Shown: positions 8,850 through 18,672, counted from the first letter of the stretch. The stretch: DNA of 56,938 nucleotides from Legionellaceae bacterium (GCA_029212505.1 JARGOS010000010.1:1-56938); one strand, 5' to 3'. Translations and numbers: made by a program. Notes: generated by a model not told the origin, from the sequence alone.

Positions 8850-10207
8850 TGCAAGCTCAAGCTTTTTATCAAACCGATGTTGAACGAGCGATTCGTTTGG
8901 TGCTTCTGGCCTCCCTTGACGAGGCGAGGCCAGAAGATAAACCGGCTTTAAAGCTGCAACAATTTCATGCCAAGCTGGGTCAGTTTGCCGTGATCGGTGA
9001 TGCTCATGGACAGGTTCTTACTGTGTATGCAGGGCTTGGGAAAGCCACACACGTCGATGCGGACGCAGAAGCTATCGCACATGTTGTCACAAAATTGCCT
9101 GCGGGATGTTATCGCTCAGATCAAGCCTTGTCTTCACGTGCGCATGTTGCTTGGTCACTCGCACAATATAAGTTTGATAAATATAAACCTGCTGAGCAAA
9201 CACCTAAACGATTAGTTGTTCATGCACACACGCTGCCTGCTGTTTTAGCCGAAGCGGAAGCCGTGTTTTTAGTGCGAGATTTAATTAATACGCCGGCGAA
9301 CGATATGGGGCCTATCGCTTTGGCCGAGGCTGTTGAAAACTTAGCAGACATGCATGATGCGAAATATGAGGTATGCGTTGGTGAGGCTTTGCTTGAAGAA
9401 AATTATCCAGCAATTCATGCCGTTGGGCGCGCGGCTTCAGAAGAGCCACGTCTTGCATCGCTGGTATGGGGCGACCCTAAACACCCACGTGTGGCGTTGG
9501 TGGGTAAGGGCGTGTGTTTTGATTCCGGAGGTCTTGATCTCAAACCTTCACGTGGCATGCGCTTGATGAAAAAAGACATGGGTGGCGCTGCGAATGCGAT
9601 CGGTCTTGCGCATTGGATTATGAGCATGCAGTTGCCGATTTATTTACAGCTGTTAATACCTGCGGTTGAAAACGCCGTGAGCGCTTCGTCTTATCGCCCG
9701 GGTGATGTTTTGACCATGCGTAATGGTTTGACGGTTGAAATTGATAATACCGATGCGGAAGGGCGCTTGGTTCTGGCCGATGCGTTAGTTAAAGCGTGTG
9801 AGTATAAGCCTGACTTGGTGATTGATCTCGCAACCCTAACGGGGGCTGCACGTGTGGCTGTAGGAACTGAAATCACGGCCATGTTTTCAAATGATGATGA
9901 GCTTGCTGCAGGCATTGCTGAGGCTGCAAACACCATGGGTGATCCGGTGTGTCGTTTGCCGCTGCATCAGAGTTATACCAGCTTATTTGAGTCATCGATT
10001 GCGGATTTAGCAAATTCCAGTGGATCACCTTATGCGGGTGCCATTACCGCCGCACTATTTCTGGAGCGATTTGTGACGCCACAAACCTCGTGGATGCACG
10101 GTGATTTGATGGCCTGGAATGTCAGCTCAAAACCCGGCAAGCCCGAAGGTGGTGAAGCGATGGGTATTCAGGCGTTGTTCGGGTATTTAGCCGAGCAGTA
10201 TACTTAG
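8849..10207 (+). CDS. M17 leucyl aminopeptidase family protein (second copy)
   Basis: Cytosolic two-metal aminopeptidase of family M17. The 452-residue protein has the metal and catalytic segments VGKGVCFDSGGLDLKP, KKDMGGAAN and the signature NTDAEGRLVLADAL. ATG 8849 has GGAG 5 bases upstream. It is shorter and clearly different from the PepA at 11569-13008, which sits in the usual pepA-holC place; this one resembles the PepB-like/uncharacterised M17 group found next to other genes in Legionellales. A weak inverted repeat (AGAGC/GCTCT) lies at the stop. Substrate preference cannot be told. Confidence 0.92.
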   Translation: MQAQAFYQTDVERAIRLVLLASLDEARPEDKPALKLQQFHAKLGQFAVIGDAHGQVLTVYAGLGKATHVDADAEAIAHVVTKLPAGCYRSDQALSSRAHVAWSLAQYKFDKYKPAEQTPKRLVVHAHTLPAVLAEAEAVFLVRDLINTPANDMGPIALAEAVENLADMHDAKYEVCVGEALLEENYPAIHAVGRAASEEPRLASLVWGDPKHPRVALVGKGVCFDSGGLDLKPSRGMRLMKKDMGGAANAIGLAHWIMSMQLPIYLQLLIPAVENAVSASSYRPGDVLTMRNGLTVEIDNTDAEGRLVLADALVKACEYKPDLVIDLATLTGAARVAVGTEITAMFSNDDELAAGIAEAANTMGDPVCRLPLHQSYTSLFESSIADLANSSGSPYAGAITAALFLERFVTPQTSWMHGDLMAWNVSSKPGKPEGGEAMGIQALFGYLAEQYT

Positions 10208-10237
10208 AGCGAGAAGCTCTTAGATAACTCACCGCGC

Positions 10238-11101
10238 CTAAGTCATCTTGGAACGAGCACCTGATTCAGCTGTTTCTTCCGCTATATTGGGTAAAGCAGG
10301 TTGCCAAAAATTGCCACGCGCATGCGTAGGAGGTGTATGCGCTATCGTTGGATTGGTGAGATTATGACTTCCTTCAAATATAGTTTTTCCTGCATTGTCT
10401 TCAACGGAGCATATTCCACGACGGCCCGTGATTGTAATGGTATAGGTCATAGCTAATTGGCCATGCCATTTTTTATTGAAGGTTGCAATGAGTCGTATTC
10501 GCTCTTGATGACTTAAAGACGCTAATTGTTCATCTATATCCATGATTTCTTTTGTAAATCCGGGAACGTCTTTATAATAAAGCTGATGATTCGATGAGGA
10601 AATACGGTCATGATTACTGATAATAGCCGCACATCTTTGGGCCATTTTTGAAAGATCCATTTCGACATTGCTACTCTGATACGTACTCTTAAATGAAAAT
10701 TTAATACATTCACACAATCCCATCTCATCACATTGTCGTTTAATGCATACTTTTTCTTCGGGTAAATCTTCTTCTTTGTCGTCAATATAAAAATAAATAT
10801 CGATTTGTTCCGACCAAAATTGTAACTTTTTTTGGATAAAGTCACTGGCCCAAAAATCACTTAATCGTAATTTTTCATTTTGCAAATCAAATTGAATGGC
10901 ATATTCATACACATCGCCCATTTTTCTCATGTATTCTTTTCCAATTGCTTCAATGCTATCAGCAATCGCTTCGACTTCTTTATTTGCGGATATAGTCATT
11001 TGAGCTATTTTATAACCCATGCCATATTCTATTTCACCTTGAACCAAGGGGGCTTGCGTACGTTGTCTTTTTCGTGGGTTTGTCAGTTGTTTGCTTGGCA
11101 T
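10238..11101 (-). CDS. Orphan protein with NLS-like N-terminus, candidate effector
   Basis: 287 residues from the ATG at 11101; an in-frame ATG at 11125 gives 295. GAG lies 7 bases before 11101. No domain recognised. The N-terminus carries a basic cluster, PRKRQRT (about residues 9-15), which looks like a monopartite nuclear localisation signal. The middle is a mixed helical/strand region; the last 25 residues are Thr/Ser/Glu-rich. There is no signal peptide or membrane segment. It lies between an M17 gene and holC on the strand of holC, with which it may be co-transcribed. Effector status is inference. Confidence 0.65.
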   Translation of the reverse strand: MPSKQLTNPRKRQRTQAPLVQGEIEYGMGYKIAQMTISANKEVEAIADSIEAIGKEYMRKMGDVYEYAIQFDLQNEKLRLSDFWASDFIQKKLQFWSEQIDIYFYIDDKEEDLPEEKVCIKRQCDEMGLCECIKFSFKSTYQSSNVEMDLSKMAQRCAAIISNHDRISSSNHQLYYKDVPGFTKEIMDIDEQLASLSHQERIRLIATFNKKWHGQLAMTYTITITGRRGICSVEDNAGKTIFEGSHNLTNPTIAHTPPTHARGNFWQPALPNIAEETAESGARSKMT

Positions 11102-11153
11102 GTTTAACTCAAATAAAAAATACATGGTGTAGCAGGGGATTATAGCAGTTTCT

Positions 11154-11579
11154 TTAGATTGAGTGTTTATGGAGTGTTACACCTGCTGCACGATACGCAC
11201 GATAACGCGCGCGGCCAGCTTCTTTCGCGTCATAAGCAACCACATCAAGCACACGCTCAAATGGTTGATAATGTTCAGGCGTGTTTTCTCTGAGGTTGAG
11301 TAATAAATTAAAATTTTGCTCTTGAGTTGGCATGCTTCCCGTGCTTATTTGAATGGGAGGGTTTAAGCCCTCCGGTGCTTCTCCCGCGAGACTATGCGGG
11401 AGAAAGCTGTCGTCTTGATAGGTCCAAAGATAGGTATCTAATTCGCTCGCCGCCTGCGCATCGGCACACAAAACCCAAGAACGTAAACCGCCTGCATACG
11501 CCTTGGCAAGCAGGCGGGAGGCTACGCGAAAAAGCGCATCTGGATGCTCATCATCAATCACATAAAAATCAACGCGCAC
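11154..11579 (-). CDS. holC: DNA polymerase III chi subunit
   Basis: Clamp-loader accessory subunit that binds SSB. 141 residues, the family's usual length, starting VDFYVID and containing the conserved LLNLRENTPEHYQPFERVLDVV segment. The start is GTG at 11579 with GAGG 6 bases upstream. It overlaps the end of pepA by 11 bases, the classic pepA-holC arrangement; valS, the usual next gene, is absent and replaced by an orphan. Confidence 0.92.
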   Translation of the reverse strand: MRVDFYVIDDEHPDALFRVASRLLAKAYAGGLRSWVLCADAQAASELDTYLWTYQDDSFLPHSLAGEAPEGLNPPIQISTGSMPTQEQNFNLLLNLRENTPEHYQPFERVLDVVAYDAKEAGRARYRAYRAAGVTLHKHSI

Positions 11580-13008
11580 GTGCAGCCTCGCGTAACACAG
11601 CCATCAAGAGTGGCACAGGTCGCCCCGTGGCATCATGTTTTTTACCGGAGTTCCAGGCTGTACCTGCAATATCGAGATGCGCCCAACGGAACTTTTTGGC
11701 AAAGTGCGATAAAAAGCATGCAGCTGTCACACTGCCCGCTTCGCGGTCAAGCGAGGCATTAATCATGTCAGCGACCGGGCTCTCAAGTGCGCTTTGAAAG
11801 CTTTCATCGAGCGGCATACGCCAAACGGGATCGTTGCTTTCGATAGCTGCTTGCTCAAGTGTGTTTGCGAGCTCTTCATCTTCTGTCATAAACCCGCTTG
11901 CCCAGCGACCTAGGGCCACTAAAATGGCACCGGTAAGTGTCGCGATATCCAGCACAAAACGCGGTTTAAACTGCTCAGCATAGGTCAGCGTATCAGCAAG
12001 GACCATGCGGCCTTCGGCGTCAGTGTTGGTGATTTCAATGGTTTTACCGAGCATGCTTGTGACCACATCTCCAGGCTTGGTTGCATCGCCATTGGGCATG
12101 TTTTCGGTGCACGCGAGCAAACCTATGAGATTAATCGGGAGCTTCATGAGTGCACAGGCCTTGATGGCACCTAGCACGCTTGCAGCACCACCCATGTCGT
12201 ACTTCATTTCATGCATGCCAGCAGGGGGCTTCAGTGAAATTCCGCCCGAATCAAACGTGACCCCTTTTCCTGCCAGTACAATAGGGGCATCATCCGCTGC
12301 ACCTCGATATTGAATCTCGATCAGTTTGGGCGGTTCGGGGCTGCCTTTACTGATGGCTAGAAAAGCGCCCATACCGAGGGCTTCCATGTCTTCACGCTCG
12401 AGTACGCGGGTGCTCAGTGCGTCATGTGTTTCGGCAAGGGCAACGGCCTCGCCGGCAAGGTAAGAAGGCGTGCAATAATTGGCCGGCAAATTGGCGAGCG
12501 TTCGCGCCCAAGCAACACCAGCCGCGGTTGCTGTTGCGGCCTCGATGGCCTCATGCGTTGCGCCTTCAAGATAAAATTGGATTGAATCAAGAACATAAGG
12601 CGCTTTTTCTGGTGTGCTTTTTAGATAGGGCGGTTTGTACGCCGCCGCATCAAACTTGAGGAGCATATGCTCAATTTGTTGGTTGGCTGTGGTGTTTTGT
12701 GCTTGGGGTAGGCCTATTATCGCGGCATTTATTTTTTGTTGTTTTAACGCTGAATAAGCTGTTTGGCAGAGCGTTGTGATATGGGTTGAACGAAAAGTGG
12801 CTTGCTTGCCACAATGCAGGAGCAAAATCGCGTGTTCCTGATGAAAATGCCAAAGGCTGTCGCCACGTGCGGTTAATTTTTGGCATGCCTGTTCGAGGTG
12901 CCATGCTTTAGCAAACGCAGGGAGAGCCGTATCTTCAAAAAATCCAAGCACCAGACAGGTGTTTTTATCGAGTTGATCGCGTGTAATATTTTGGCTGAGT
13001 CCATACAT
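11569..13008 (-). CDS. pepA: Leucyl aminopeptidase PepA
   Basis: Family M17 cytosolic aminopeptidase; in E. coli PepA also binds DNA (carAB regulation, Xer recombination). The 479-residue protein has an N-terminal macro-like domain (about 1-160) and a C-terminal catalytic domain with VLAGKGVTFDSGG, KYDMGGAA and NTDAEGRMVLADTL. AGGA lies about 10 bases before ATG 13008. It is divergent from lptFG and followed by holC, the standard gammaproteobacterial order. Confidence 0.96.
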   Translation of the reverse strand: MYGLSQNITRDQLDKNTCLVLGFFEDTALPAFAKAWHLEQACQKLTARGDSLWHFHQEHAILLLHCGKQATFRSTHITTLCQTAYSALKQQKINAAIIGLPQAQNTTANQQIEHMLLKFDAAAYKPPYLKSTPEKAPYVLDSIQFYLEGATHEAIEAATATAAGVAWARTLANLPANYCTPSYLAGEAVALAETHDALSTRVLEREDMEALGMGAFLAISKGSPEPPKLIEIQYRGAADDAPIVLAGKGVTFDSGGISLKPPAGMHEMKYDMGGAASVLGAIKACALMKLPINLIGLLACTENMPNGDATKPGDVVTSMLGKTIEITNTDAEGRMVLADTLTYAEQFKPRFVLDIATLTGAILVALGRWASGFMTEDEELANTLEQAAIESNDPVWRMPLDESFQSALESPVADMINASLDREAGSVTAACFLSHFAKKFRWAHLDIAGTAWNSGKKHDATGRPVPLLMAVLREAARAR

Positions 13009-13109
13009 GAGGTGAGCTTCCTATCGTGTTATAGTGTACGAAGAGTTTTTATTTTACCGGGGCCTGATATGCTTGGCTACCTTAATTTTTTGTTGGGAAC
13101 GCTGGGACC

Positions 13110-14192
13110 GTGTTAATTTTTCGTTACTTAGCCAAAGAAGTGTTCACCACGCTGCTTGCGTTAATCAGCATTCTCTTGCTTATTTTTATGAGTAATCAAT
13201 TTGTTTTGTATTTATCGCGCGCGGCGAACGGTCAAATTCCGGCGATGTTTATCTTAAAACTCATGGCGCTCGAATTACCGATGTTTATGGGCTTGCTCTT
13301 GCCGCTCGGGTTTTATATGGCGCTTTTGCTTGCTTACGGGCGTTTGTACGCCGAAAGCGAGATGACGGTGCTGCATGCTTGCGGCTATGGCCCGCCCCAG
13401 CTCTTAAAGCACAGCTTAATTATGGCGTCCGGTGTGGCGGCGATTGTTTTGGTTATTTTGTTATGGGTGAATCCCGCGATTGCTATCGAGCGCGTTAAAT
13501 TATTACGCAGTAGTGGTATTCAGGTGATGATCAAAACGCTTGTGCCCGGCACGTTTACCGCGACATCCGGTGGTCGCGATGTTTTTTATGTAGAAAACAT
13601 GAATAAGCATCATGACCGAGCTGAAGGCGTATTTTTAGCGCGATTAAATACCAAGCAAGGTGAACCACGTTGGGATGTCTTATGGGCGGATGAAGCGTAT
13701 GCAACACATAATACAAAAACCGGCGCACACGATTTGGTGCTGCTCAATGGGCGCGCTTATCAAGGCCAGCCCGGCCATGCGGATTATCAAGTGGCGTCGT
13801 TTAAAAAATATGAAACGCGTTTACCCGAGCCTGTGTCTGCACCCAAAGCCGGAGATTTACGTTCGGCTGATACCGCTGATTTATGGCCCTTAGGTCCCGA
13901 TGACCATGCCAAAGCCGCTGAGTTGCAATGGCGTTTTTCTATTCCACTGATGGTGATTGTACTTACCCTGGTTGCGGTGCCACTTAGTCGCGTGAACCCC
14001 CGTGCCGGAAAATACGCACGCTTATTGCCGGCGATTTTGTTGTTTATTGCCTACGCGAACTTCATGTTTATGACACGAGATGCCGTGGCTTCTGGTAAGC
14101 TGCCGTTATGGCTTGCGGTGATGTGTTTGCACGGCAGCATGGTGTTGATTGCCGTGGGTTTGATGTGGCGCAACAGGAATAAACCGTCATGA
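13110..14192 (+). CDS. lptF: LPS export ABC transporter permease LptF
   Basis: Inner-membrane permease that, with LptG and the LptB ATPase, extracts LPS and feeds the Lpt bridge. 360 residues with the family layout: three N-terminal membrane segments, a periplasmic jellyroll domain (about 130-260) and three C-terminal segments. The start RYLAKEV and YAESEMTVLHACG match the family. The start is GTG 13110. The ATGA overlap with lptG implies translational coupling. Confidence 0.95.
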   Translation: MLIFRYLAKEVFTTLLALISILLLIFMSNQFVLYLSRAANGQIPAMFILKLMALELPMFMGLLLPLGFYMALLLAYGRLYAESEMTVLHACGYGPPQLLKHSLIMASGVAAIVLVILLWVNPAIAIERVKLLRSSGIQVMIKTLVPGTFTATSGGRDVFYVENMNKHHDRAEGVFLARLNTKQGEPRWDVLWADEAYATHNTKTGAHDLVLLNGRAYQGQPGHADYQVASFKKYETRLPEPVSAPKAGDLRSADTADLWPLGPDDHAKAAELQWRFSIPLMVIVLTLVAVPLSRVNPRAGKYARLLPAILLFIAYANFMFMTRDAVASGKLPLWLAVMCLHGSMVLIAVGLMWRNRNKPS

Positions 14193-15259
14193 AATTACTC
14201 GATCGCTACATTGCTAAAACTGTTTTGGCCTCAATTGCGCTTGTGACGTTGATGCTGACAGGTTTACAAATGTTTATTTTATTTGTGAACGAGTTGGGTG
14301 ATTTAGGTCGAGGAAATTATCAACTAAGTCAAGCTTTTCGTGTCGTGATGCTTGAAGTACCAGAGCAAGTGTATTTATTCTTTCCTGTAGCATGCCTGCT
14401 AGGCGCTTTGGTGGGGCTAGGAAATTTAGCAACACATCGCGAACTATTGGTAATGCAAGCTTCCGGCATCTCGGTTAAACGCGTGACCTGGGGTGTATTA
14501 AAAGCGTCTGTTTGGGTGATTGTGTTTGTGACCGTGCTCGGCGAGGTGCTTGTGCCGCGGTTTTTAGCGACGTCGCATGAAATTAAAAACCAGGCTTTAA
14601 CCGGTGGTCAGGCGGTAAAAACCCGTCATGGTGTTTGGTTGCGGCATGAGCATAATTTTATTCTTGTTGGGGATGTGCTCGCCGATCATAGCCTGCGTGA
14701 TCTTGTTCAATTTCAATTTGATCCGGCTGATCCATCCCATCATCTGCGCTTTACCCGTAAAATTGATAGGTTAATTAAGCATGATGGGGCTTGGGAGGCG
14801 CAAGGTGTTCAGGAAACAAAATTTGGCGTACATGAAACGCAGGCTAACCAGTATGAAACCATGCCCTGGGACATCCCCCTTGATTTAGCCGTGTTAAAAT
14901 TGCGTGGTGAAACACCAGAAGAGATGAGTTTTGGCGCACTTCATCATTACGTGGCATCCCAGCAAGCATCACCCGCACTGTTTCCTTACAAGCTTGCGTA
15001 TTGGCAGCGTTTGGTTCAACCTTTCAGTACGGTCGTGATGATGATTCTTGCGATCCCTTTTGTGTTTGGACCGCTGCGTTCATCCACCATGGGTGCTAAA
15101 TTATTAACGGGGGCAACCGTTGGGTTTAGTTTTCATTTGGTGAATCGTTTTTTTGGTCCGTTTAGTCAAGTGTTTTTGTGGCCACCTGAGCTGGCGGCTA
15201 TTTTGCCGACGCTGGTGTTTGCGTTGTTAGGTGTTTACTGGATGGGGCGTACGCGGTGA
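14189..15259 (+). CDS. lptG: LPS export ABC transporter permease LptG
   Basis: Partner of LptF. 356 residues, same 3+3 membrane layout with a central periplasmic domain; the LDRYIAKTV start and the FFPVACLLGALVGLGNLATHRELLVMQASG coupling-helix region are characteristic. It overlaps lptF by 4 bases and ends inside the start region of the ElyC-like gene (GTGATG), so three genes form one operon. Confidence 0.95.
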   Translation: MKLLDRYIAKTVLASIALVTLMLTGLQMFILFVNELGDLGRGNYQLSQAFRVVMLEVPEQVYLFFPVACLLGALVGLGNLATHRELLVMQASGISVKRVTWGVLKASVWVIVFVTVLGEVLVPRFLATSHEIKNQALTGGQAVKTRHGVWLRHEHNFILVGDVLADHSLRDLVQFQFDPADPSHHLRFTRKIDRLIKHDGAWEAQGVQETKFGVHETQANQYETMPWDIPLDLAVLKLRGETPEEMSFGALHHYVASQQASPALFPYKLAYWQRLVQPFSTVVMMILAIPFVFGPLRSSTMGAKLLTGATVGFSFHLVNRFFGPFSQVFLWPPELAAILPTLVFALLGVYWMGRTR

Positions 15260-16050
15260 TGATGATTGATAGTGTTCGTGCGGCGCAATTGCGGCACATG
15301 ACAGAATTTTTACTGCATCCTTTATGGATAGGATTTCTCATTGCTGTGATTTTAATTGCATGTTTAGTTCGGCAAGTAGGTGATAGTAAATACATTGCAT
15401 GTGGTTTAGCACTTGTTTGCCTAGGTATTGCCGCGTTAAGCACGTCTTTTTTGCCTCGCTGGATGAGCGTGAAGCTTGAAAATCAATACACGCGTGTAAC
15501 TCAAATTGATCCGAATATTCATTGGGTGGTGGTGCTTGGGGGCGGGGTGTCGGGTATTCAATCCATGCCTGCCAGTGATGCCATGTCGAGTGCGAGTTTG
15601 CGGCGTTTTTTAGAAGGTTTGCGTGTGTATCGTCAATTACCCGAAGCTAAGCTTATTTTGTCAGGAGGAAGCAGGCGAGGCATGCACTATGCCGATTCGG
15701 TGCGCTTTAACGAAATGGCCGATATGTTTGGTGTGCCTGAGAGCGACCGTGTGCTTGAGCGCGACTCGATTAATACGGCTGATGAAGCACGCTTGATGAA
15801 GCCATGGCTAAAAGATGAACCGTTTTATTTGGTGACATCGGCGACGCATATGCCGCGCTCCATGGCTTTATTCGAGCATCAAGGCTTGCATCCGGTTGCG
15901 GCACCGTGTGATTTTACGGGGCTTCAATATGAGAAAAAAAATTGTTTAGAAAAATGCTTGCCTGGCATAAATAATCTAGCAAATTTTAATGCCGCGTGGC
16001 ATGAATATTTGGGGTTGCTGTGGGCGAAGATAAGAAAAATCAGGGCTTAA
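15259..16050 (+). CDS. YdcF/ElyC family (DUF218) membrane protein
   Basis: About 263 residues. Two hydrophobic segments (about 18-38 and 42-62) precede a DUF218 domain with VVVLGGGVS (about 90-98), ILSGGSRRG and the conserved SINTADEARLMK and TSATHMPRSMALF segments. E. coli ElyC of this architecture supports peptidoglycan precursor supply (undecaprenyl-phosphate use). Linked to lptFG by overlap, which fits an envelope role. The start could be the overlapping GTG 15256, ATG 15259 or ATG 15262. The 3' end overlaps the opposing PAP2 gene by 11 bases. Confidence 0.82.
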   Translation: MMIDSVRAAQLRHMTEFLLHPLWIGFLIAVILIACLVRQVGDSKYIACGLALVCLGIAALSTSFLPRWMSVKLENQYTRVTQIDPNIHWVVVLGGGVSGIQSMPASDAMSSASLRRFLEGLRVYRQLPEAKLILSGGSRRGMHYADSVRFNEMADMFGVPESDRVLERDSINTADEARLMKPWLKDEPFYLVTSATHMPRSMALFEHQGLHPVAAPCDFTGLQYEKKNCLEKCLPGINNLANFNAAWHEYLGLLWAKIRKIRA

Positions 16051-16660
16051 TATTTTTGCTTTGAATGATTTTAGTTTTCAAGGGAAGGGTTAGGGCAAGC
16101 ACAGCGCCATATGCGAGCCAAGCATGCCTGGGAATAAAAGCTTGCCAGGCAATGTAGGGCATAGCAAAGGTTGTCATCATGCCTAAAAACCAAGGTCGTA
16201 TTTTTGGATATTTTGTTTTTAGTAAGGCGTAAAATATAATTAATAAGCTGCCGAAAAAAGCGCCACCGAACACATCAGTGACAGTATGATAATCAAAGTG
16301 CACCAAGCCAAAACCGACGCCCGCCAAGATGATACTTATGCTACTACGCAACGAGGTGTTGGCTATGTTAAAGGCAAGCCAGCCATAAACAACCGTGGCA
16401 AGTTGCATATGACCACTGGGAAAAGCAAAGCCTGCATGATGAATACTCGGGTTGAGAGGAACTTGAAACGTTGATTTGAGTGCAATGTTGATAAGTAGGC
16501 TAAAAAACATCAGGCAGCAGGTATGATAGAACAGCGGTTTATTTAAAAAAATAAAACCCAGTACCAACATGGGTAATATGATTTCAAGATGACTGAAGCC
16601 AAGAAAAAACCGTGCAACGGTATCAAGATCGAGATTATTGCATAGCACGTAAACGTCCAT
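16040..16660 (-). CDS. PAP2-superfamily membrane protein with incomplete active-site motifs
   Basis: 206 residues, about six membrane segments. It keeps the PSGH motif (81-84) and the last motif's His125 and Asp129 in YHTVTDVFGG, as in lipid phosphate phosphatases. The arginine of the first motif (K-x6-R-P) is not seen near Lys62, and the Ser-Arg pair of the third motif is replaced by Gly-Leu. It is therefore either a divergent phosphatase or inactive. It overlaps the start of the DUF2845-like gene by 26 bases and lies in a minus-strand run with yggS and rph. Confidence 0.75.
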   Translation of the reverse strand: MDVYVLCNNLDLDTVARFFLGFSHLEIILPMLVLGFIFLNKPLFYHTCCLMFFSLLINIALKSTFQVPLNPSIHHAGFAFPSGHMQLATVVYGWLAFNIANTSLRSSISIILAGVGFGLVHFDYHTVTDVFGGAFFGSLLIIFYALLKTKYPKIRPWFLGMMTTFAMPYIAWQAFIPRHAWLAYGAVLALTLPLKTKIIQSKNIKP

Positions 16661-17219
16661 CCAAGAAAATCAAACGAAAGGTGGGTTGATAAGGATCGGA
16701 GTTATAGATCCAAGTCACCGGTTTGGTTTTGCTTTTAACGCGACGGTTCACAAAGGTTCGGTTAACATGAGATGGGTTACCGCAAGCCGTAAAAACGGTG
16801 TCGGCCAAGTCGCCGACGGCAAACGAACGATTGTCACAGACGCTCGAGGCGTTGGTGCTTTCACCGTTAAAGCGAATGGCGGTAATTTTTCCACCGATGA
16901 TATCCACTTCAAGACTCGAGCCTTGGGAGCCAATCGGTAGTGACCACATACGATACACCAGCTTGTAGCCACGATACACAGGATTTGGGTTAAGGGTGGT
17001 GTAAATTAATTGAGTCACAGGTACTTGTTCAACCGCAGATTCTTTTGATTTCTCGATTGAAGAAGGTTGCCCGCAGGCATTCAGTACTTCGGATTCGGTC
17101 ATGCCAATGCGGACGTAGCCATGTTTTTGTGGGCAATAAAACGGCGCTTGTTCTGCAAAGCTTGTTGTCGCGATAAGAAGCAGACTTAGTAGGCCGATGT
17201 GTTTTATTATTTTGGTCAT
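16635..17219 (-). CDS. Secreted DUF2845-like protein
   Basis: 194 residues from ATG 17219 (the open frame runs upstream to 17342 but would hide the signal peptide). Residues 1-22 are a Sec signal peptide ending TSFAEQ. Two similar halves each carry a Cys-containing segment of the form V..GM/GD...V..ACG.PS (MTESEVLNACGQPSS and LADTVFTACGNPSH), as in the periplasmic DUF2845 family. Role unknown; a periplasmic location is likely. Confidence 0.7.
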   Translation of the reverse strand: MTKIIKHIGLLSLLLIATTSFAEQAPFYCPQKHGYVRIGMTESEVLNACGQPSSIEKSKESAVEQVPVTQLIYTTLNPNPVYRGYKLVYRMWSLPIGSQGSSLEVDIIGGKITAIRFNGESTNASSVCDNRSFAVGDLADTVFTACGNPSHVNRTFVNRRVKSKTKPVTWIYNSDPYQPTFRLIFLDGRLRAMQ

Positions 17220-17262
17220 CAGAACACCCAGTCGAAATGATAAATGATGTAGGTTGATTTGA

Positions 17263-17955
17263 TTATAGCTCAGGATTACCAAAAATACCTCGTCCAATAC
17301 GAACCCAAGTACTTCCTGCACGAATGGCCGCTTTAAAATCATAACTCATGCCCATCGAAAGGCTATCGAGTGTTATCTGTAGATTTTTTGCCAAGCTAGC
17401 TTGCTCATGGGCAAAGTTTTTAAATTGCGCGTAAGAGGTCTGATCGTCGGTGCATGGCTTCGGGATAATCATCAGGCCTCGCAAAGTTAAACGCGGGCAG
17501 TTAAGTACAACACGAGCGAGCGACTCCAATTGCTCTAATAAGATACCTGATTTGGTTGCCTCGTTATCTAAATTCACTTGGATGCATACGTTGAGTGGGG
17601 GTAATGATTCTGGGCGTGCGCGGTTTAATTTTTCTGCAATATCTGCACGACATAGGCTGTGAACCCAACTAAAATGTTTTGCAATATATTTTGCTTTATT
17701 GCTTTGTATCGGGCCAATAAAATGCCAGCAGATAGGCAGTGCTTCTAACGCGTGTATTTTGTCTCGCGCTTCTTGCCAGGTGCTTTCGCCAAAATCGCGT
17801 AGGCCGGCATCGAAGGCATCTTGAATGGCTGATATAGGATGTTTTTTACTGACCGCAAGCAGGTGCGTTGAGCCTGGCGTGCGTTTGGCATCAAGCTCCG
17901 CAAGACGCATGGTCATACGGAGCTGTTGTACGCGTGTATCTAAACGGTTTGACAT
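17263..17955 (-). CDS. yggS: YggS/PLPBP family pyridoxal-phosphate homeostasis protein
   Basis: Non-catalytic PLP carrier that keeps PLP and amino-acid pools balanced. 230 residues, single-domain alanine-racemase-type barrel. The PLP lysine lies in LLAVSKKHP (about 32-40); FGESTWQEA, WHFIGPIQSNK, VNLDNEATKSG, LRGLMIIP and the phosphate-binding SMGMSYDFKAAIRAGSTWVRIG regions follow in family order. Six bases separate it from rph, so they are probably one operon. In many gammaproteobacteria yggS is next to proC/yggT instead. Confidence 0.93.
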   Translation of the reverse strand: MSNRLDTRVQQLRMTMRLAELDAKRTPGSTHLLAVSKKHPISAIQDAFDAGLRDFGESTWQEARDKIHALEALPICWHFIGPIQSNKAKYIAKHFSWVHSLCRADIAEKLNRARPESLPPLNVCIQVNLDNEATKSGILLEQLESLARVVLNCPRLTLRGLMIIPKPCTDDQTSYAQFKNFAHEQASLAKNLQITLDSLSMGMSYDFKAAIRAGSTWVRIGRGIFGNPEL

Positions 17956-17961
17956 CGTAAC

Positions 17962-18672
17962 TTAGCGAGCATTTTTTTGCTGGGTGATTAAGCTTTGAAT
18001 ACCTTCTTCCGCGAGTGTCAGCAGGGTGTTCAGCTCGTCACGACTAAAACTGCTGTCCTCGGCTGTGCCTTGAATTTCGATAAATTGCCCGGCTTCGTTC
18101 ATCACAATATTCATATCGGTTTCAGCGACGACGTCTTCGGCGTAGTCTAAATCCAATACAGGCTGACCACGATACACACCGACAGAAACGGCCGCAACGT
18201 AATTAAACTCAGGCGCTTTTTTCAGTTTGTTATTTTTGACGAGCCAATCAATGGCATCACGCAAGGCAATGCAGGCACCGGTAATCGCCGCTGTTCGTGT
18301 GCCGCCATCCGCTTGAATGACATCGCAGTCAAGCGTAATCGTACGTTCACCGAGTGTTTTGAGATCTACACACATGCGTAGCGAACGACCAATAAGACGT
18401 TGAATTTCGAGGGTGCGCCCACCTTGTTTACCACGACTGGCTTCACGATCGTTACGATCGTGGGTTGCACGAGGAAGCATGCCGTATTCTGCGGTAATCC
18501 ATCCTTGGTTTTTACCTTTAAGAAAACGAGGGACGCTTTCAAGTACCGAGGCTGTGCAAAGTACACGGGTTCCACCAAATTCAATCAAGACCGAACCTTC
18601 GGCGTGATCGGTGTAGTTTCGCGTAATTTTGATGGTTCTTGGCTGATTTGGTTCACGGTGACTCGGTCGCAT
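17962..18672 (-). CDS. rph: Ribonuclease PH
   Basis: Phosphorolytic 3' exoribonuclease that trims tRNA precursors and takes part in rRNA decay. 236 residues, the usual length, beginning [12 protein letters not shown] and containing the [21 protein letters not shown] phosphate-binding region and [19 protein letters not shown]. It is divergent from gmk; the 104-base gap must hold both promoters. Confidence 0.96.
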   Translation of the reverse strand: MRPSHREPNQPRTIKITRNYTDHAEGSVLIEFGGTRVLCTASVLESVPRFLKGKNQGWITAEYGMLPRATHDRNDREASRGKQGGRTLEIQRLIGRSLRMCVDLKTLGERTITLDCDVIQADGGTRTAAITGACIALRDAIDWLVKNNKLKKAPEFNYVAAVSVGVYRGQPVLDLDYAEDVVAETDMNIVMNEAGQFIEIQGTAEDSSFSRDELNTLLTLAEEGIQSLITQQKNAR

